Source: Nephrocerus scutellatus
Taxonomy: Eukaryota > Arthropoda > Insecta > Diptera > Pipunculidae
Length of the DNA: 64,000 bases
Reading direction: 5' to 3'
Assembly: GCA_947095585.1 (NCBI GenBank)
Contig: OX352765.1
Location: 59,174,920 to 59,238,919, forward strand
The position numbers were made by a program, and so were the translations under genes. How positions within the stretch are numbered: position 1 is the stretch's first letter; every line of letters starts with the position of its first letter. The notes under the pieces are model-generated. The model made no database searches. It had not been told where the DNA came from and saw only the letters and a list, made by a program, of their open reading frames with translations. This document shows, in pieces, positions 1-11,773 of this stretch.

Positions 1-486
1 ATTGCGATAAGACTCGTTAGGCTTGCTCTAATGATGGTATTATTTAATCATAAAATTTAAACCCTGCCCCACTAACAAATCAGAAACCACCAACAATTTT
101 TAAAATTTAGTACCCAACATTTTCTTTATTTGCGATAAGTTCCGGTGGGCTTGCTCTGATTTTCCAACAGGTTTCTAGCCTTTCATTGCCTATGACACGT
201 GCTTTCTAATGGTGGTAATATTTGATCTTAAATTAAAATCTTGCAACACTATCACACAAAAAACCTCCAAAAATTTTTTAAAATTTAATACCCACATTTT
301 TCTTTAATTACGATTAGTCCCGTTTGGCTTGCTCTGATTTTCCAACATAGTTATATCATTTATAGCTTATGACACGAGCATTCTAATGATGGTATTAGTT
401 AATCATAAAATTTGAAACCTGCCCAACTAACAAATCAGAAACCACAAACAAGTTATAAAATTTAGTAACCAACATTTTCGTTAATT

Positions 487-1060
487 GCGATAAGTCCTGT
501 TAGGCATGCTCTGATTGTCTAACGTAGTACTAGCCCTTTATAGCTTATGATACGAACTTTCTAATGAAGGTATAATTTAATCTTAACATTTAAATTCTGC
601 CCCACTAACATATCAGAAACCTTCAAAAATTTTGTACCCAACATTGCGATAAGACTCGTTAGGCTTGCTCTATTGATGGTATTATTTAATCATAAAATTT
701 AAATCCTGCCCCACTAACAAATCAGAATCCAAAAACAATTTATAAAATTTAGTACCCAACATTCCCGTTAGGCATGCTCTGATTGTCTAACATAGTACTA
801 GCCTTTTATAGCTTATGATACGAGCTTTCTAATGATGGTATTATTTGATCATAAAATTCAAATCTTACCCCACTATCAAATCAGAAACCTACAACAATTT
901 ATAAAATGTAGTACCCAACATTTTCTTTAATTGCGATAAGACTCGTTAGGCTTGCTCTAATGATGGTATGAGTTAATCATAAAATTTAAATCCTGCCCAA
1001 CTAACAAATCAGAAACCACAAACAAGTTATAAAATTTAGTTACCAACATTTTCGTTAATT
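487..1060 (+). repeat. Damaged higher-order unit, 574 bp (593 minus 19)
   Basis: The unit begins with a 159-bp monomer (487-645), continues with a short and a full monomer fused by a 19-bp deletion at about 765, and ends with a 128-bp monomer (933-1,060). At the fusion ACATT runs directly into CCCGTTAGG, missing the usual TTCGTTAATTGCTATAAGT. Intact equivalents lie at 21,117, 41,195 and 57,998, so this is a private deletion in this copy. Confidence 0.8.
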
Positions 1061-1415
1061 GCAATAAGTCCCGTTAGGCTTGCTCTGGTTTTCCATTATG
1101 TTACCAGTCTTTCATAGCATATGACATGAGCTTTCTAATAATGGTAATATTTAATCATAAAATTTAAATCCTGACCCACTAACATATCAGGAACCTACAA
1201 CAATTTATAAAATGTTGTACCCAAATTTTTCTTTAATTACGTTAAATACCGTTAGGCTTGCTCTGATTGTCCAACATAATACTAGCCTTTTATAGCTCAT
1301 GACACGAGCTTTCCAACGATGGTAATTCTTTATCATAAAAATTAAATGTTGCCCCACTATCAAATCAAAACCTTCAAAAAAATTTTAAATTTAGTCCCCA
1401 ACATTTTATTTAATT

Positions 1416-1902
1416 GCGATAGGTCCCGTTAGGCTTGCTCTAATTGTCCAACATTGACATTTCTTTCATAGCCTATGACACGTGCACTCTAAGGGTCGTA
1501 ATATTTGATCATAAAATTAAAACCTTTCCACACTGTAGCTTATGACACGAGCTTTCCCACGATGGCAATACTTGATCATACATTATAATTCTGATCCCAC
1601 TATCAAACAAAAAACCTCCCACAAATTATAAAATTTAGTACCCAACATTTTCTTTAATTGCGATAAGTCCCGTTAGGCTTGCTCTGATTGTCCAACATTG
1701 ACAATTCTTTCATAGCCTATGACACGTGCTTTCTAAAGGTCGTAATATTTGATCATAAAATTAAAATCATACCACACTATAGCTTATGACACGAGCTTTC
1801 CCACGATAGCAATATTTGATCCTACATTTCAATTCTGATCCCACTATCAAACCAAAACCTTCAACAATTTTTAAAATTTAGTACCCAACATTTTCCTTAT
1901 TT
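1416..1902 (+). repeat. Long-monomer pair (244 + 243 bp)
   Basis: Two successive units measure 1,416-1,659 and 1,660-1,902. Each is a full monomer carrying an internal partial duplication of about 65 bp. After the normal CCTATGACACGTGC...GATCATAAAATTAAAAC block, the copy jumps from CCACACT back to (G/A)TAGCTTATGACACGAGC and repeats the region as a diverged version with CTTTCCCACGAT. The first member reads CACTGTAGC and the second CACTATAGC, so the two are distinct subtypes that travel together as a dimer. Confidence 0.85.
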
Positions 1903-2434
1903 GCGATAAGTCCCGTTAGGCTTGCTCTGATTGTCTAACATAGTACTAGCCCTTTATAGCTTTTGACACGAACTTTCTAATGAAGGTATTATTTAATCTT
2001 AAAATTTAAATCCTGCCCCACTAACATATCAGAAACCTTCAAAAATTTATAAAATTGTATACCCAACATTTTCTTTAATTGCGATAAGTCCCGGTAGGCT
2101 TGCTCTAATCGTCAACATGTTACTAGCCTTTCATAGCCTATGACACGTACTTTCTAAGGGTGGTAATATTTGATCATAAAATTAAAATCTTGTCCCACTA
2201 TCAAACAAAAAACCTCCAAAAATTTATAAAATGTAATACCCACATTTTCTTTTAATTACGATTAGTCCCGTTAGGCTTGCTCTGATTGTCCAACATAGCA
2301 TCAGCCTTTTATAGCTCATGACACAAGCTTTCCAACGATGGTAATTCTTGTTCATAAAAATTAAATGTTGCCCCACTATCAAATCAAAACCTTCAAAAAA
2401 ATTTTAAATTTAGTCCCCAACATTTTATTTAATT

Positions 2435-2677
2435 GCGATAGGTCCCGTTAGGCTTGCTCTAATTGTCCAACATTGACATTTCTTTCATAGCCTATGACAC
2501 GTGCACTCTAAGGGTCGTAATATTTGATCATAAAATTAAAACCTTGCCACACTGTAGCTTATGACACGAGCTTTCCCACGATGGCAATACTTGATCATAC
2601 ATTATAATTCTGATCCCACTATCAAACAAAAACCTCCCACAAATTATAAAATTTAGTACCCAACATTTTCTTTAATT
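2435..2677 (+). repeat. Single 243-bp long monomer
   Basis: This unit is of the CACTGTAGC subtype and is not followed by its usual CACTATAGC partner. The next unit is a 177-bp monomer with the TTAGTCTTGATCTG variant. Equivalent singletons occur at 14,885-15,127 and 43,162-43,404, so the loss of the partner is shared by these copies. Confidence 0.8.
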
Positions 2678-3190
2678 GCGATAAGTCCCGTTAGTCTTGA
2701 TCTGATTGTCCAACATAGTACTAGCCGTCTATAGCCTATGACACGTGCTTTCTAATGGTGGTAATACTTGGTCATAAAATTCAATTCTTGTCCCACTATC
2801 AAACAAAAACCTCCAACAATTTATACAATTTAGTACCCAACATTTTATTTAATTGCGATAGGTCCCGTTAGACTTGCTCTGATTGTCGAACATAGTACCA
2901 GCCTTTTATAGCTTATGACACGAGATTTCTAATGATGGTAATATTTAATTATACAATTTTAAATCCTGCCCCACTAACAAATCAGAATTTTGTAACCAAA
3001 TTTTACTTTAATTACGTTAAGTACCGTTACGCTTGCTCTTATTGTCCAACATAGTACCAGCCTTTTATAGCTCATGACACGAGCTTTCCAACGATGGTAA
3101 TTCTTGTTCATAAAAATTAAATGTTGCCCCACTATCAAATCAAAACCTTCAAAAAAATTTTAAATTTAGTCCCCAACATTTTATTTAATT

Positions 3191-3676
3191 GCGATAGGTC
3201 CCGTTAGGCTTGCTCTAATTGTCCAACATTGACATTTCTTTCATAGCCTATGACACGTGCACTCTAAGGGTCGTAATATTTGATCATAAAATTAAAACCT
3301 TGCCACACTGTAGCTTATGACACGAGCTTTCCCACGATGGCAATACTTGATCATACATTATAATTCTGATTCCACTATCAAACAAAAACCTCCCACAAAT
3401 TATAAAATTTAGTACCCAACATTTTCTTTAATTGCGATAAGTCCCGTTAGGCTTGCTCTGATTGTCCAACATTGACAATTCTTTCATAGCCTATGACACG
3501 TGCTTTCTAAAGGTCGTAATATTTGATCATAAAATTAAAATCATGCCATACTATAGCTTATGACACGAGCTTTCCCACGATAGCAATACTTGATACTACA
3601 TTTCAATTCTGATCCCACTATCAAATCAAAACCTTCAAAAATTTTTAAAATTTAGTATCCAACATTTTCTTTAATG
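3191..3676 (+). repeat. Long-monomer pair (243 + 243 bp)
   Basis: The units are 3,191-3,433 and 3,434-3,676, again in the order CACTGTAGC then CACTATAGC. The flanking block (CTCATGACACGAGC, then GTCCCCAACATTTTATTT) is repeated at about 756 bp upstream (2,401 versus 3,157). Segments B and C both lack this pair because of their separate deletions. Confidence 0.8.
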
Positions 3677-4907
3677 GCGATAAGTTCTGTTAGGCTTGCT
3701 CTGATTGTCTAACATAGTACTAGCCCTTTATTACTTTCTAATGAAGGTACAATTTAATTTTAAAATTTAAGTCCTGCCCCACTAACATATCAGAAACCTT
3801 CAAAAATTTATAAAATTTTGTACGCAACATTTTCTTTAATTGCGAAAAGTCCCGGTAGGCTTGCTCTAATCGTCCAACATGTTACTAGCCTTTCATAGCC
3901 TATGACACGTACTTTCTAAGGGTGGTAATATTTGATCATAAAATTAAAATCTTGTCCCACTATCAAACAAAAAACCTCCAAAAATTTATAAAATTTAATA
4001 CAGATATTTTCTTTTAATTACGATTAGTCCCGTTAGGCTTGCTCTGATTGTCCAACATAGTACTAGCCTTTTATAGCTAATGACACGAGCTTTCTAATGA
4101 TGGTAATATTTAATCATAAAATTTTAAATCCGACCCACTAACAAATCAGAAACCACCAACAATTTATAAAATTTTGTACCCAACATTTTCGTTAAGTGTG
4201 ATAAGTCCCGTTAGTATTGATCTGATTGTCCAACATAGTACTAGCCTTCTATAGACTATGACACGTGCTTTCTAATGGTGGTAATACTTGGTTATAAAAT
4301 TCAATTCTTGTCCCACTATCAAACAAAAACCTCCAACAATTTAAACAATTTAGTACCCAACATTTTATTTAATTGCGATAGGTCCCGTTAGACTTGCTCT
4401 GATTTTCCAACATAGTAATAGCCTTTCATACCCTATGACACGTGCTATCTAAGGGTGGTAATATTTGATCATAAAATTAAAATATTGCCCCACTATCAAA
4501 CAAAAAACCTCAAAAAATTTATAAAATTTAATACCCACATTTTTCTTTAATTACGATTAGTCCCGTTTGCCTTGCTCTGATTTTCCAACATAGTAATATC
4601 ATTTATAGCTTATGACACGAGCTTTCTAATGATTGTATTATTTAATCATAAAATTTAAATCCTGCCCCACTATCAAATCAGAAACCACCAACAATTTCTA
4701 AAATTTAGTTCCCAACATTTTCGTTAATTGCGATAAGTCCCGTTAGGCATGCTCTGATTGTCTAACACAGTACTAGCCCTTTATAGCTTATGACACGAAT
4801 TTTCTAATGAAGGTATAATTTAATCTTAAAATTTAAATCCTGCCCCACTAACATATCAGAAACCTTCAAAAATTTATAAATCTTGTAAATCAACATTATC
4901 TTTAATT

Positions 4908-4996
4908 GCTCTAATGATGGTATTATTTAATCATAAAATTTAAGTCCTGCCCCACCAACAATTTATAAAATTGAGTACCCAAGATTTTCGTTAATT
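4908..4996 (+). repeat. Ultra-short 89-bp monomer
   Basis: AATTG joins directly to CTCTAATGATGG, so the monomer lacks both the CGATAAGTCCCGTTAGGCTT start and the usual 50 bp between GCTCT and AATGATGG. It also lacks about 18 bp between CCCAC and CAACAATT. The same arrangement is seen near 6,940, 44,116 and 60,665. It is the shortest regular unit I measured. Confidence 0.75.
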
Positions 4997-5883
4997 GCGA
5001 TAAGTCCCGTTAGGCTTGCTCTGATTTTCCATTATGTTACCAGCCTTTCATAGCATATGACATCAGCTTTCTAATAATGGTAATATTTAATCTAAAATTT
5101 AAATCCTGCCCCAATAACAAATCAGAAACCACCAACAATTTATAAAATTTAGTAACCAACATTTTCGTTAATTGCGATAAGTCCCGTTAGGCTTTCTCTG
5201 ATTTTATATTATGTTACCAGCCTTTCATAGCATATGCCATCAACTTTCTAATAATGGAAATATTTAATCTAAAATTTAAATCCTGACCCACTAACATATC
5301 AGAAACCTACAACAATTTATAAAGTTTTGTACCCAAATTTTTCTTTAATTACGTTAAATACCGTTAAGCTTGCTCTTATTGTCCATCATGTTAATAGCCT
5401 TTTATAGCTTATGACACAATCTTTCCAACGATGGTAATATTTGATCATAAAAAACAAATCTTACCCAACTATCAAATCAAAACCTTCAACAATTTTAAAA
5501 AATTTAGTACCAAACATTTTCTTTAATTGCAATAATTCCCGATAAGCTTGATCGTATTATCCAACATGTTACTAGCCTTTTATAACATATGCCACGAACT
5601 TTCCAACAATGGTAATATTTGATCATAAAATTCAAATCTTACCCCACTATAAAATCAAAACCTTCAACAAATTTTAAAATTGAGTACCCAACATTTTTTT
5701 TAATTGCGATAAGTCCCGTTAGGCTTGCTCTTATTGTCCAACATAGAACTAGCCTTCTATAGATTACGACACGATCCTTTTAATGATGGTAATATTTAAT
5801 CATAAACTTTAAATCCTGCCCCACTAACAAATCAGAAACCTATAACAATTTATAAAATTTAGTAACCAACATTTCCTTTAATT

Positions 5884-6234
5884 GCGATAAGTCCCGTTAG
5901 GCTTGCTCTGATTGTACAACATTGACAATACTTTCATAGCCTATGCCACGTGTTTTCTAAGGGTCGTAATATTTGATCATAAAATTAAAATCTTGCCACA
6001 CTATCAAATCAAAACCTTCAACAATTTTTAAAATTTAGTACCCAACATTTTCTTTAATTGCGATAAGTCCCGTTAGGCTTGCTCTGATTGTACAACATTG
6101 ACAATACTTTCATAGCCTATGCCACGTGTTTTCTAAGGGTCGTAATATTTGATCATAAAATTAAAATCTTGCCACACTATCAAATCAAAACCTTCAACAA
6201 TTTTTAAATTTAGTACCCAACATTTTATTTAATT
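5884..6234 (+). repeat. Recent monomer doublet (176 + 175 bp)
   Basis: Two adjacent monomers, 5,884-6,059 and 6,060-6,234, share rare variants: GTACAACATTGACAATAC, CTATGCCACGTG and GTTTTCTAAGGGTCG. They are nearly identical to each other, so one duplicated from the other recently relative to the rest. The doublet is inherited in B (about 44.9-45.25 kb) and C (about 61.46-61.8 kb). Confidence 0.8.
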
Positions 6235-6603
6235 GCGATAGGTCCCGTTAGGCTTGCTCTGATTGTCCATCATAGTACTAGCCTTTTATAGCTTATGATA
6301 CGAGCTTTCTAATGATGGTATTATTTAACAATAAAATTTAAATCATGCCCCACTAACAAATCAGAAACCTACAACAATTTATAAAATTTAATAACCAACA
6401 TTATCTTTAAATGCTATAAGTCCCGTTAGGCTTGTTCTGATTGTCCAACATTGACAAGCCTATTATATCTTATGACACGAACTTTCCAACGATGGTAATA
6501 TTTGATCATAAAATTCAAATCTTACCCCACTATCAAATCAAAACCTTCAACAATTTTTAAAATTTAGTACCCAACATTTTCTTTAATTGCGATAAATCCT
6601 GAT

Positions 6604-7835
6604 AGGCTTGCTCTGATTTTCCAACATAGTATTAGCCTTTCATAGCCTATGACACGTGCTTTCTAATGGTGATAATACTTATCATAAAATTCAATTCTTG
6701 TCCCATTATCTAACAAAAACCTCCAACAATTTATAAAATTTAGTACCCAACATTTTCGTTAATTGCGATAAGTCCCGTTAGTCTTGCTCTGATTGTCAAA
6801 CATAGTACTAGCCTTTTATAGCTTATGATACGAGCTTTCTAATGATGGTATTATTTAACAATAAAATTTAAATCCTGCCCCACTAACATCAGAAACCTTC
6901 AAAAATTTATAAATCTTGTAAGTCAACATTATCTTTAAATGCTCTAATGATGGTATTATTTAATCATAAAATTTAAATCATGCCCCACCAACAATTTATA
7001 AAATTGAGTACCCAAGATTTTCGTTAATTGCGATAAGTCCCGTTAGGCTTGCTCTGATTTTCCATTATGTTACCAGCCTTTCATAGCAATAGCATAGCTT
7101 TCTAATAATGGTAATATTTAATCTAAAATTTAAATCCTGACCCACTAACATATCAGAAACCTACAACAATTTATAAAATTTTGTACCCAAATTTTTCTTT
7201 AATTATGTTAAATACCGTTAAGCTTGCTCTTATTGTCCATCATGTTAATAGCCTTTTATAGCTTATGACACGATCTTTCCAACGATGGTAATATTTGATC
7301 ATAAAATTCAATTCTTGTCCCACTATCAAACAAAAACCTCCGACAATTTATACAATTTAGTACCCAACATTTTCGTTAATTGCGATAAGTCCCGTTAGTC
7401 TTGCTCTGATTGTCGAACATAGTACCAGCCTTTTATAGCTTATGACACGAGCTTTCTAATGATGGTAATATTTAATTAAACAATTTTAAATCCTGCCCCA
7501 CTAACAAATCAGAATTTTGTAGGTCCCGTTAGGCTTGCTCTGATTTTCCAACATAGTATTAGCCTTTCATAGCCTATGACACGTGCTTTCTAATGGTGAT
7601 AATACTTATCATAAAATTCAATTCTTGTCCCATTATCTAACAAAAACCTCCAACAATTTATAAAATTTAGTACCCAACATTTTCGTTAATTGCGATAAGT
7701 CCCGTTAGTCTTGCTCTGATTGTCGAACATAGTACCAGCCTTTTATAGCTTATGACACGAGCTTTCTAATGATGGTAATATTTAATTAAACAATTTTAAA
7801 TCCTGCCCCACTAACAAATCAGAATTTTGTAACCA
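6604..7835 (+). repeat. Locally reshuffled monomers with 927-bp and 310-bp duplications
   Basis: The sequence from 6,604 to about 6,790, with the rare GTGATAATACTTATCAT variant, recurs at 7,531-7,717 (offset 927). The block ending AATCAGAATTTTGTA recurs 310 bp later (7,381 and 7,691 carry the same GCGATAAGTCCCGTTAGTC). The first ends abruptly at 7,521 by joining to GGTCCCGTTAGG and the second continues into CCAAATTTTACTTT. The pattern is consistent with one or two unequal exchanges within segment A. Confidence 0.7.
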
Positions 7836-8542
7836 AATTTTACTTTAATTACGTTAAGTACCGTTACGCTTGCTCTTATTGTCCAACATAGTACTAGCCT
7901 TTTATAGCTTATGATACAACTATGATCATAAAACTCAAATTTTACCCCACTATCAAATCAAAAGCCTTCAACAATGTATAAAATTTAGTACCCTAAATTT
8001 TCTTTAATTGCTATAAGTCCCGTAAGGCTTGCTCTGATTTTCCAACATAGTATTAGCCTTTCATAGCCTATGACACGTGCTATCTATAGGTGGTAATATT
8101 TAATCATAAAATTAAAATCTTGCCCCACTATCAAACAAAAAACCTCCAAAAATTTATAAAATTTATCACCCACATTTTCCTTTAATTACGATTAGTCCCG
8201 TTAGACTTGCTCTGATTGTCCAACATAGTACTAGCCTTTTATAGCTCACGACACGAGCTTTCCAACGATGGTAATTCTTGTTCATAAAAATTAAACGTTG
8301 CCCCACTATCAAATCAAAACCTTCCAAAAAAATTTTAATTTTAGTACCCAACTTTTTCTTTAATTGCGATAAGTCCCGTTAGGCTTGCTCTGATTTTCCA
8401 ACAGGTTTCTAGCCTTTCATAGCCTATGACACGTGCTTTCTCCTGGTGGTAATACTTGGACATAAAATTCAATTCTTGCCCCACTATCAAACAAAAACCT
8501 CCAACAATTTATACAATTTAGTACCCAACATTTTATTTAATT

Positions 8543-8600
8543 GCGATAGGTCCCGTAGGCTTGCTCTGATTTTCGAACATAGTACCAGCCTTTTATAGCC
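8543..8600 (+). repeat. Truncated 58-bp monomer fused at TATAGCC|CCGGTAGG
   Basis: A monomer stops at TTTTATAGCC and continues straight into CCGGTAGGCTTGCTC, the start of another monomer lacking its first bases. The identical junction occurs near 26,706, 29,985, 47,063, 49,030 and 63,609. Six copies of one odd breakpoint show that it arose once and spread by segmental duplication. Confidence 0.85.
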
Positions 8601-8887
8601 CCGGTAGGCTTGCTCTAATTGCATTGTTACTAGCCTTTCATAGCCTATGACACGTACTTTCTAAGGGTGGTAATATTTGATCATAAAATTAAAATCTTGC
8701 CTCACTATCAAACAAAGTCCCGTTAGGCTTGCTCTGATTGTCTAACATAGTACTAGCCCTTTATAGCTTATAACACGAATTTTCTAATGAAGGTACAATT
8801 TAATTTTAAAATTTAATTCCTGCCCCACTAACATATCAGAAACCTTCAAAAATTTATAAAATTTTGTACGAAATATTTTCTTTAATT

Positions 8888-8996
8888 GCTCTAATGATGG
8901 TATTATTTAATCATAAAATTTAAATCCTGCCCCCCACTAACAAATCAGAAACCACCAACAATTTATAAAATTGAGTACCCAACATTTACGTTAATT
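8888..8996 (+). repeat. Ultra-short 109-bp monomer
   Basis: The join ATTG|CTCTAATGATGG removes the usual CGATAAGTCCCGTTAGGCTTG start in addition to the 50-bp deletion of the 128-bp class. The copy also has two extra C residues in CCTGCCCCCCAC. Equivalent copies are seen near 20,080, 26,995, 30,270 and 56,879. Confidence 0.75.
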
Positions 8997-9174
8997 GCGA
9001 TAAGTCCCGTTAGGCATGCTCTGATTGTCTAACATAGTACTAGCCCTTTATAGCTTATGACACGAACTTTCTAATGAAGGTATTATTTAATCTTAAAATT
9101 TAAATCCTGCCCCACTAACATATCAGAAACCTTCAAAAATTTATAAAATTGTTTACCCAACATTTTCTTTAATT

Positions 9175-9417
9175 GCGATAAGTCCCGTTAGGCTTGCTCT
9201 GATTTTCCAACATAGTATTAGCCTTTCATAGCCTATGACACGTGCTTTCTAAAGGTCGTAATATTTGATCATAAAATTAAAATCATGCCACCCTATAGCT
9301 TATGACACGAGCTTTCCCACGATAGCAATACTTAATCCTACATTTCAATTCTGATCCCACTATCAAATCAAAACCTACAACAATTTTAAAATTTAGTACC
9401 AAACATTTTCTTTATTT
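9175..9417 (+). repeat. Single 243-bp long monomer, CACCCTATAGC subtype
   Basis: This is a long monomer with the internal partial duplication and a private CCACCCTATAGC junction base. It is not paired. The same subtype occurs near 22.84, 27.40 and 30.67 kb in the related modules. Confidence 0.75.
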
Positions 9418-10592
9418 GCGATAAGTCCCGTTAGGCTTGCTCTGATTTTCCAACAGGTTTCTAGCCTTTTATTGCCTATGACACGTGCTTCCTAAAGGTG
9501 GTAATATTTGATCTTAAATTAAAATCTTGCCACACTATCACACAAAAAACCTCCAAATTTTTTTTCAAATTTAATACCCACATTTTTCTTTAATTACGAT
9601 TAGTCCCGTTTGGCTTGCTCTGATTTTCCAACATAGTTATATAATTTATAGCTTATGACACGAGCATTCTAATGATTGTATTATTTAATCATAAAATTTA
9701 AATCCTGCCCCACTAACAAATCAGAAACCATCAACAATTAATAAAATTTAGTACCCAACATTTTCGTTAATTGCTATAAGTCCCGTTAGGCATGCTCTGA
9801 TTGTCTAACATAGCACTAGCCCTTTATAGCTTATGACACGAATTTTCTAATGAAGGTATTATTTAATCTTAAAATTTAAATCCTGTCCAACTAACAAATC
9901 AGAAACCACAAACAAGTTATAAAATTTAGTAACCAACATTTTCGTTAATTGCGATAAGTCCTGTTAGGCATGCTCTGATTGTCTAACGTAGTACTAGCCC
10001 TTTATAGCTTATGATACGAACTTTCTAATGAAGGTATAATTTAATCTTAACATTTAAATTCTGCCCCACTAACATATCAGAAACATTCAAAAATTTTTTA
10101 CCCAACATTGCGATAAGACTCGTTAGGCTTGCTCTAATGATGGTATTATTTAATCATAAAATTTAAATCCTGCCCCACTAACAAATCAGAAACCACCAAC
10201 AATTTTTAAAATTTAGTACCCAACATTTTCTTTATTTGCGATAAGTCCCGTTAGGCTTGCTCTGAATTTCCAACAGGTTTCTAGCCTTTCATTGCCTATC
10301 TCACGTGCTTTCTAATGGTGGTAATATTTGATCCTAAATTAAAATCTTGCCACACTATCACACAAAAAACCTCCAAAAAATTTTTAAAATTTAATACCCA
10401 CATTTTTCTTTAATTACGATTAGTCCCGTTTGGCTTGCTCTGATTTTCCAACATAGTTATATCATTTATAGCTTATGACACGAGCATTATAATGATTGTA
10501 TTATTTAATCATAAAATTTAAATCCTGCCCCACTAACAAATCAGAAACCACCAACAATTAATAAAATTTAGTACCCAACATTTTCGTTAATT

Positions 10593-11180
10593 GCGATAAG
10601 TACTGTTAGGCATGCTCTGATTGTCTAACGTAGTACTAGCCCTTTATAGCTTATGACACGAACTTTCTAATGAAGGTATAATTTAATCTTAACATTTAAA
10701 TTCTGCCCCACTAACATATCAGAAACCTTCAAAAATTTTGTACCCAACATTGCGATAAGATAGGCTTGCTCTAATGATGGTATTATTTAATCATAAAATT
10801 TAAATCCTGCCCCACTAACAAATCAGAATCCACCAACAATTTATAAAATTTAGTACCCAACATTTTCGTTAATTGCTATAAGTCCCGTTAGGCATGCTCT
10901 GATTGTCTAACAGAGCACTAGCCCTTTATAGATTATGACACGAATTTTCTAATGAAGGTATTATTTAATCTTAAAATTTAAATCCTGCCCCACTAACATA
11001 TCAGAAACCTTCAAAAATGTATAAAATGTTGTACCCAACATTTTCTTTAATTGCGATAAGACCCTTTAGGCTTGCTCTAATGATGGTATTAGTTAATCAT
11101 AAAATTTAAATCCTGCCCAACTAACAAATCAGAAACCACAAACAAGTTATAAAATTTAGTAACCAACATTTTCGTTAATT
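10593..11180 (+). repeat. 588-bp higher-order unit
   Basis: Four monomers in fixed order: 159 bp (10,593), 123 bp (10,752), 178 bp (10,875) and 128 bp (11,053). The 123-bp member differs from the 128-bp class by a 5-bp loss that turns GATAAGACTCGTTAGGC into GATAAGATAGGC. The same order and lengths recur at 24,936, 32,565, 35,713 (three tandem copies) and 54,625. Confidence 0.9.
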
Positions 11181-11773
11181 GCGATAAGTCCTGTTAGGCA
11201 TGCTCTGATTGTCTAACGTAGTACTAGCCCTTTATAGCTTATGATACGAACTTTCTAATGAAGGTATAATTTAATCTTAACATTTAAATTCTGCCCCACT
11301 ACCATATCAGAAACCTTCAAAAATTTTGTACCCAACATTGCGATAAGACTCGTTAGGCTTGCTCTAATGATGGTATTATTTAATCATAAAATTTAAATCC
11401 TGCCCCACTAACAAATTAGAATCCACCAACAATTTATAAAATTTAGTACCCAACATTTTCCTTAATTGCTATAAGTCCCGTTAGGCATGCTCTGATTGTC
11501 TAACATAGTACTAGCCTTTTAAAGCTTATGATACGAGCTTTCTAATGATGGTATTATTTGATCATAAAATTCAAATCTTACCCCACTATCAAATCAGAAA
11601 CCTACAACAATTTATAAAATGTAGTACCCAATATTTTCTTTAATTGCGATAAGACTCGTTAGGCTTGCTCTAATGATGGTATTAGTTAATCATAAAATTT
11701 AAATCCTGCCTAACTAACAAATCAGAAACCACAAACAAGTTATAAAATTTAGTAACCAACATTTTCGTTAATT
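11181..11773 (+). repeat. 593-bp higher-order unit
   Basis: Directly follows the 588-bp unit with 159 + 128 + 178 + 128 bp (starts 11,181, 11,340, 11,468, 11,646). The second monomer retains GACTCGTTAGGC. The next monomer begins GCAATAAGTCCC, the usual exit from this higher-order block. Confidence 0.9.

Larger units (their letters stand above)
1..8350 (+). repeat. Segment A: composite satellite block, parent-like copy of segments B and C
   Basis: Landmarks in this block recur in order in B and C. Positions 1-2,920 match 40,728-43,647 at offset 40,727, apart from a small indel near 765. Positions 4,441-5,430 match 43,648 onward at offset 39,207. Positions 3,705-5,430 match 59,461 onward at offset 55,756. 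The 5' 1.86 kb also matches 20.63-22.50 kb. The block begins with short monomers, continues with 243-bp long monomers (1.4-3.7 kb), then mostly full-length monomers (3.7-6.6 kb), and ends with locally rearranged copies. It is the longest version of this arrangement and so closest to an unrearranged form. Direction of copying is inferred. Confidence 0.8.
8351..9772 (+). repeat. Composite module with fused and ultra-short monomers; copies at 26.46 and 29.73 kb
   Basis: The module carries several private marks: CTTTCTCCTGGTGG, a fused monomer at 8,600, CAAACAAAGTCCCG near 8,712 (a deleted monomer end), GTACGAAATATTTTC, and CACCCTATAGC. The same marks in the same order recur at about 26.46-27.88 kb (offset about 18.1 kb) and 29.73-31.15 kb, with indels of a few bp. 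Similarity to those copies stops near 9,772, where this copy switches to a GCTATAAGTCCC monomer. Confidence 0.8.

Noticed and set aside
1495..1560. Palindromes such as TAGTACTA and TGATCA in each monomer as regulatory operators
   Set aside because: They are short palindromes that form part of the monomer consensus, with no gene beside them. Any role would be structural and cannot be judged from sequence alone.
8166..8351. Minus-strand open frame of about 61 codons, with close relatives at 26,261-26,458, 29,537-29,734, 46,093-46,278, 48,060-48,245, 62,642-62,827 and 63,172-63,360
   Set aside because: The frames start at TTG, lie wholly inside satellite monomers at the same repeat phase, and exist only where a few variants remove stop codons. 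Their similarity reflects shared repeat ancestry, not coding constraint. No comparable frame exists in most monomers.
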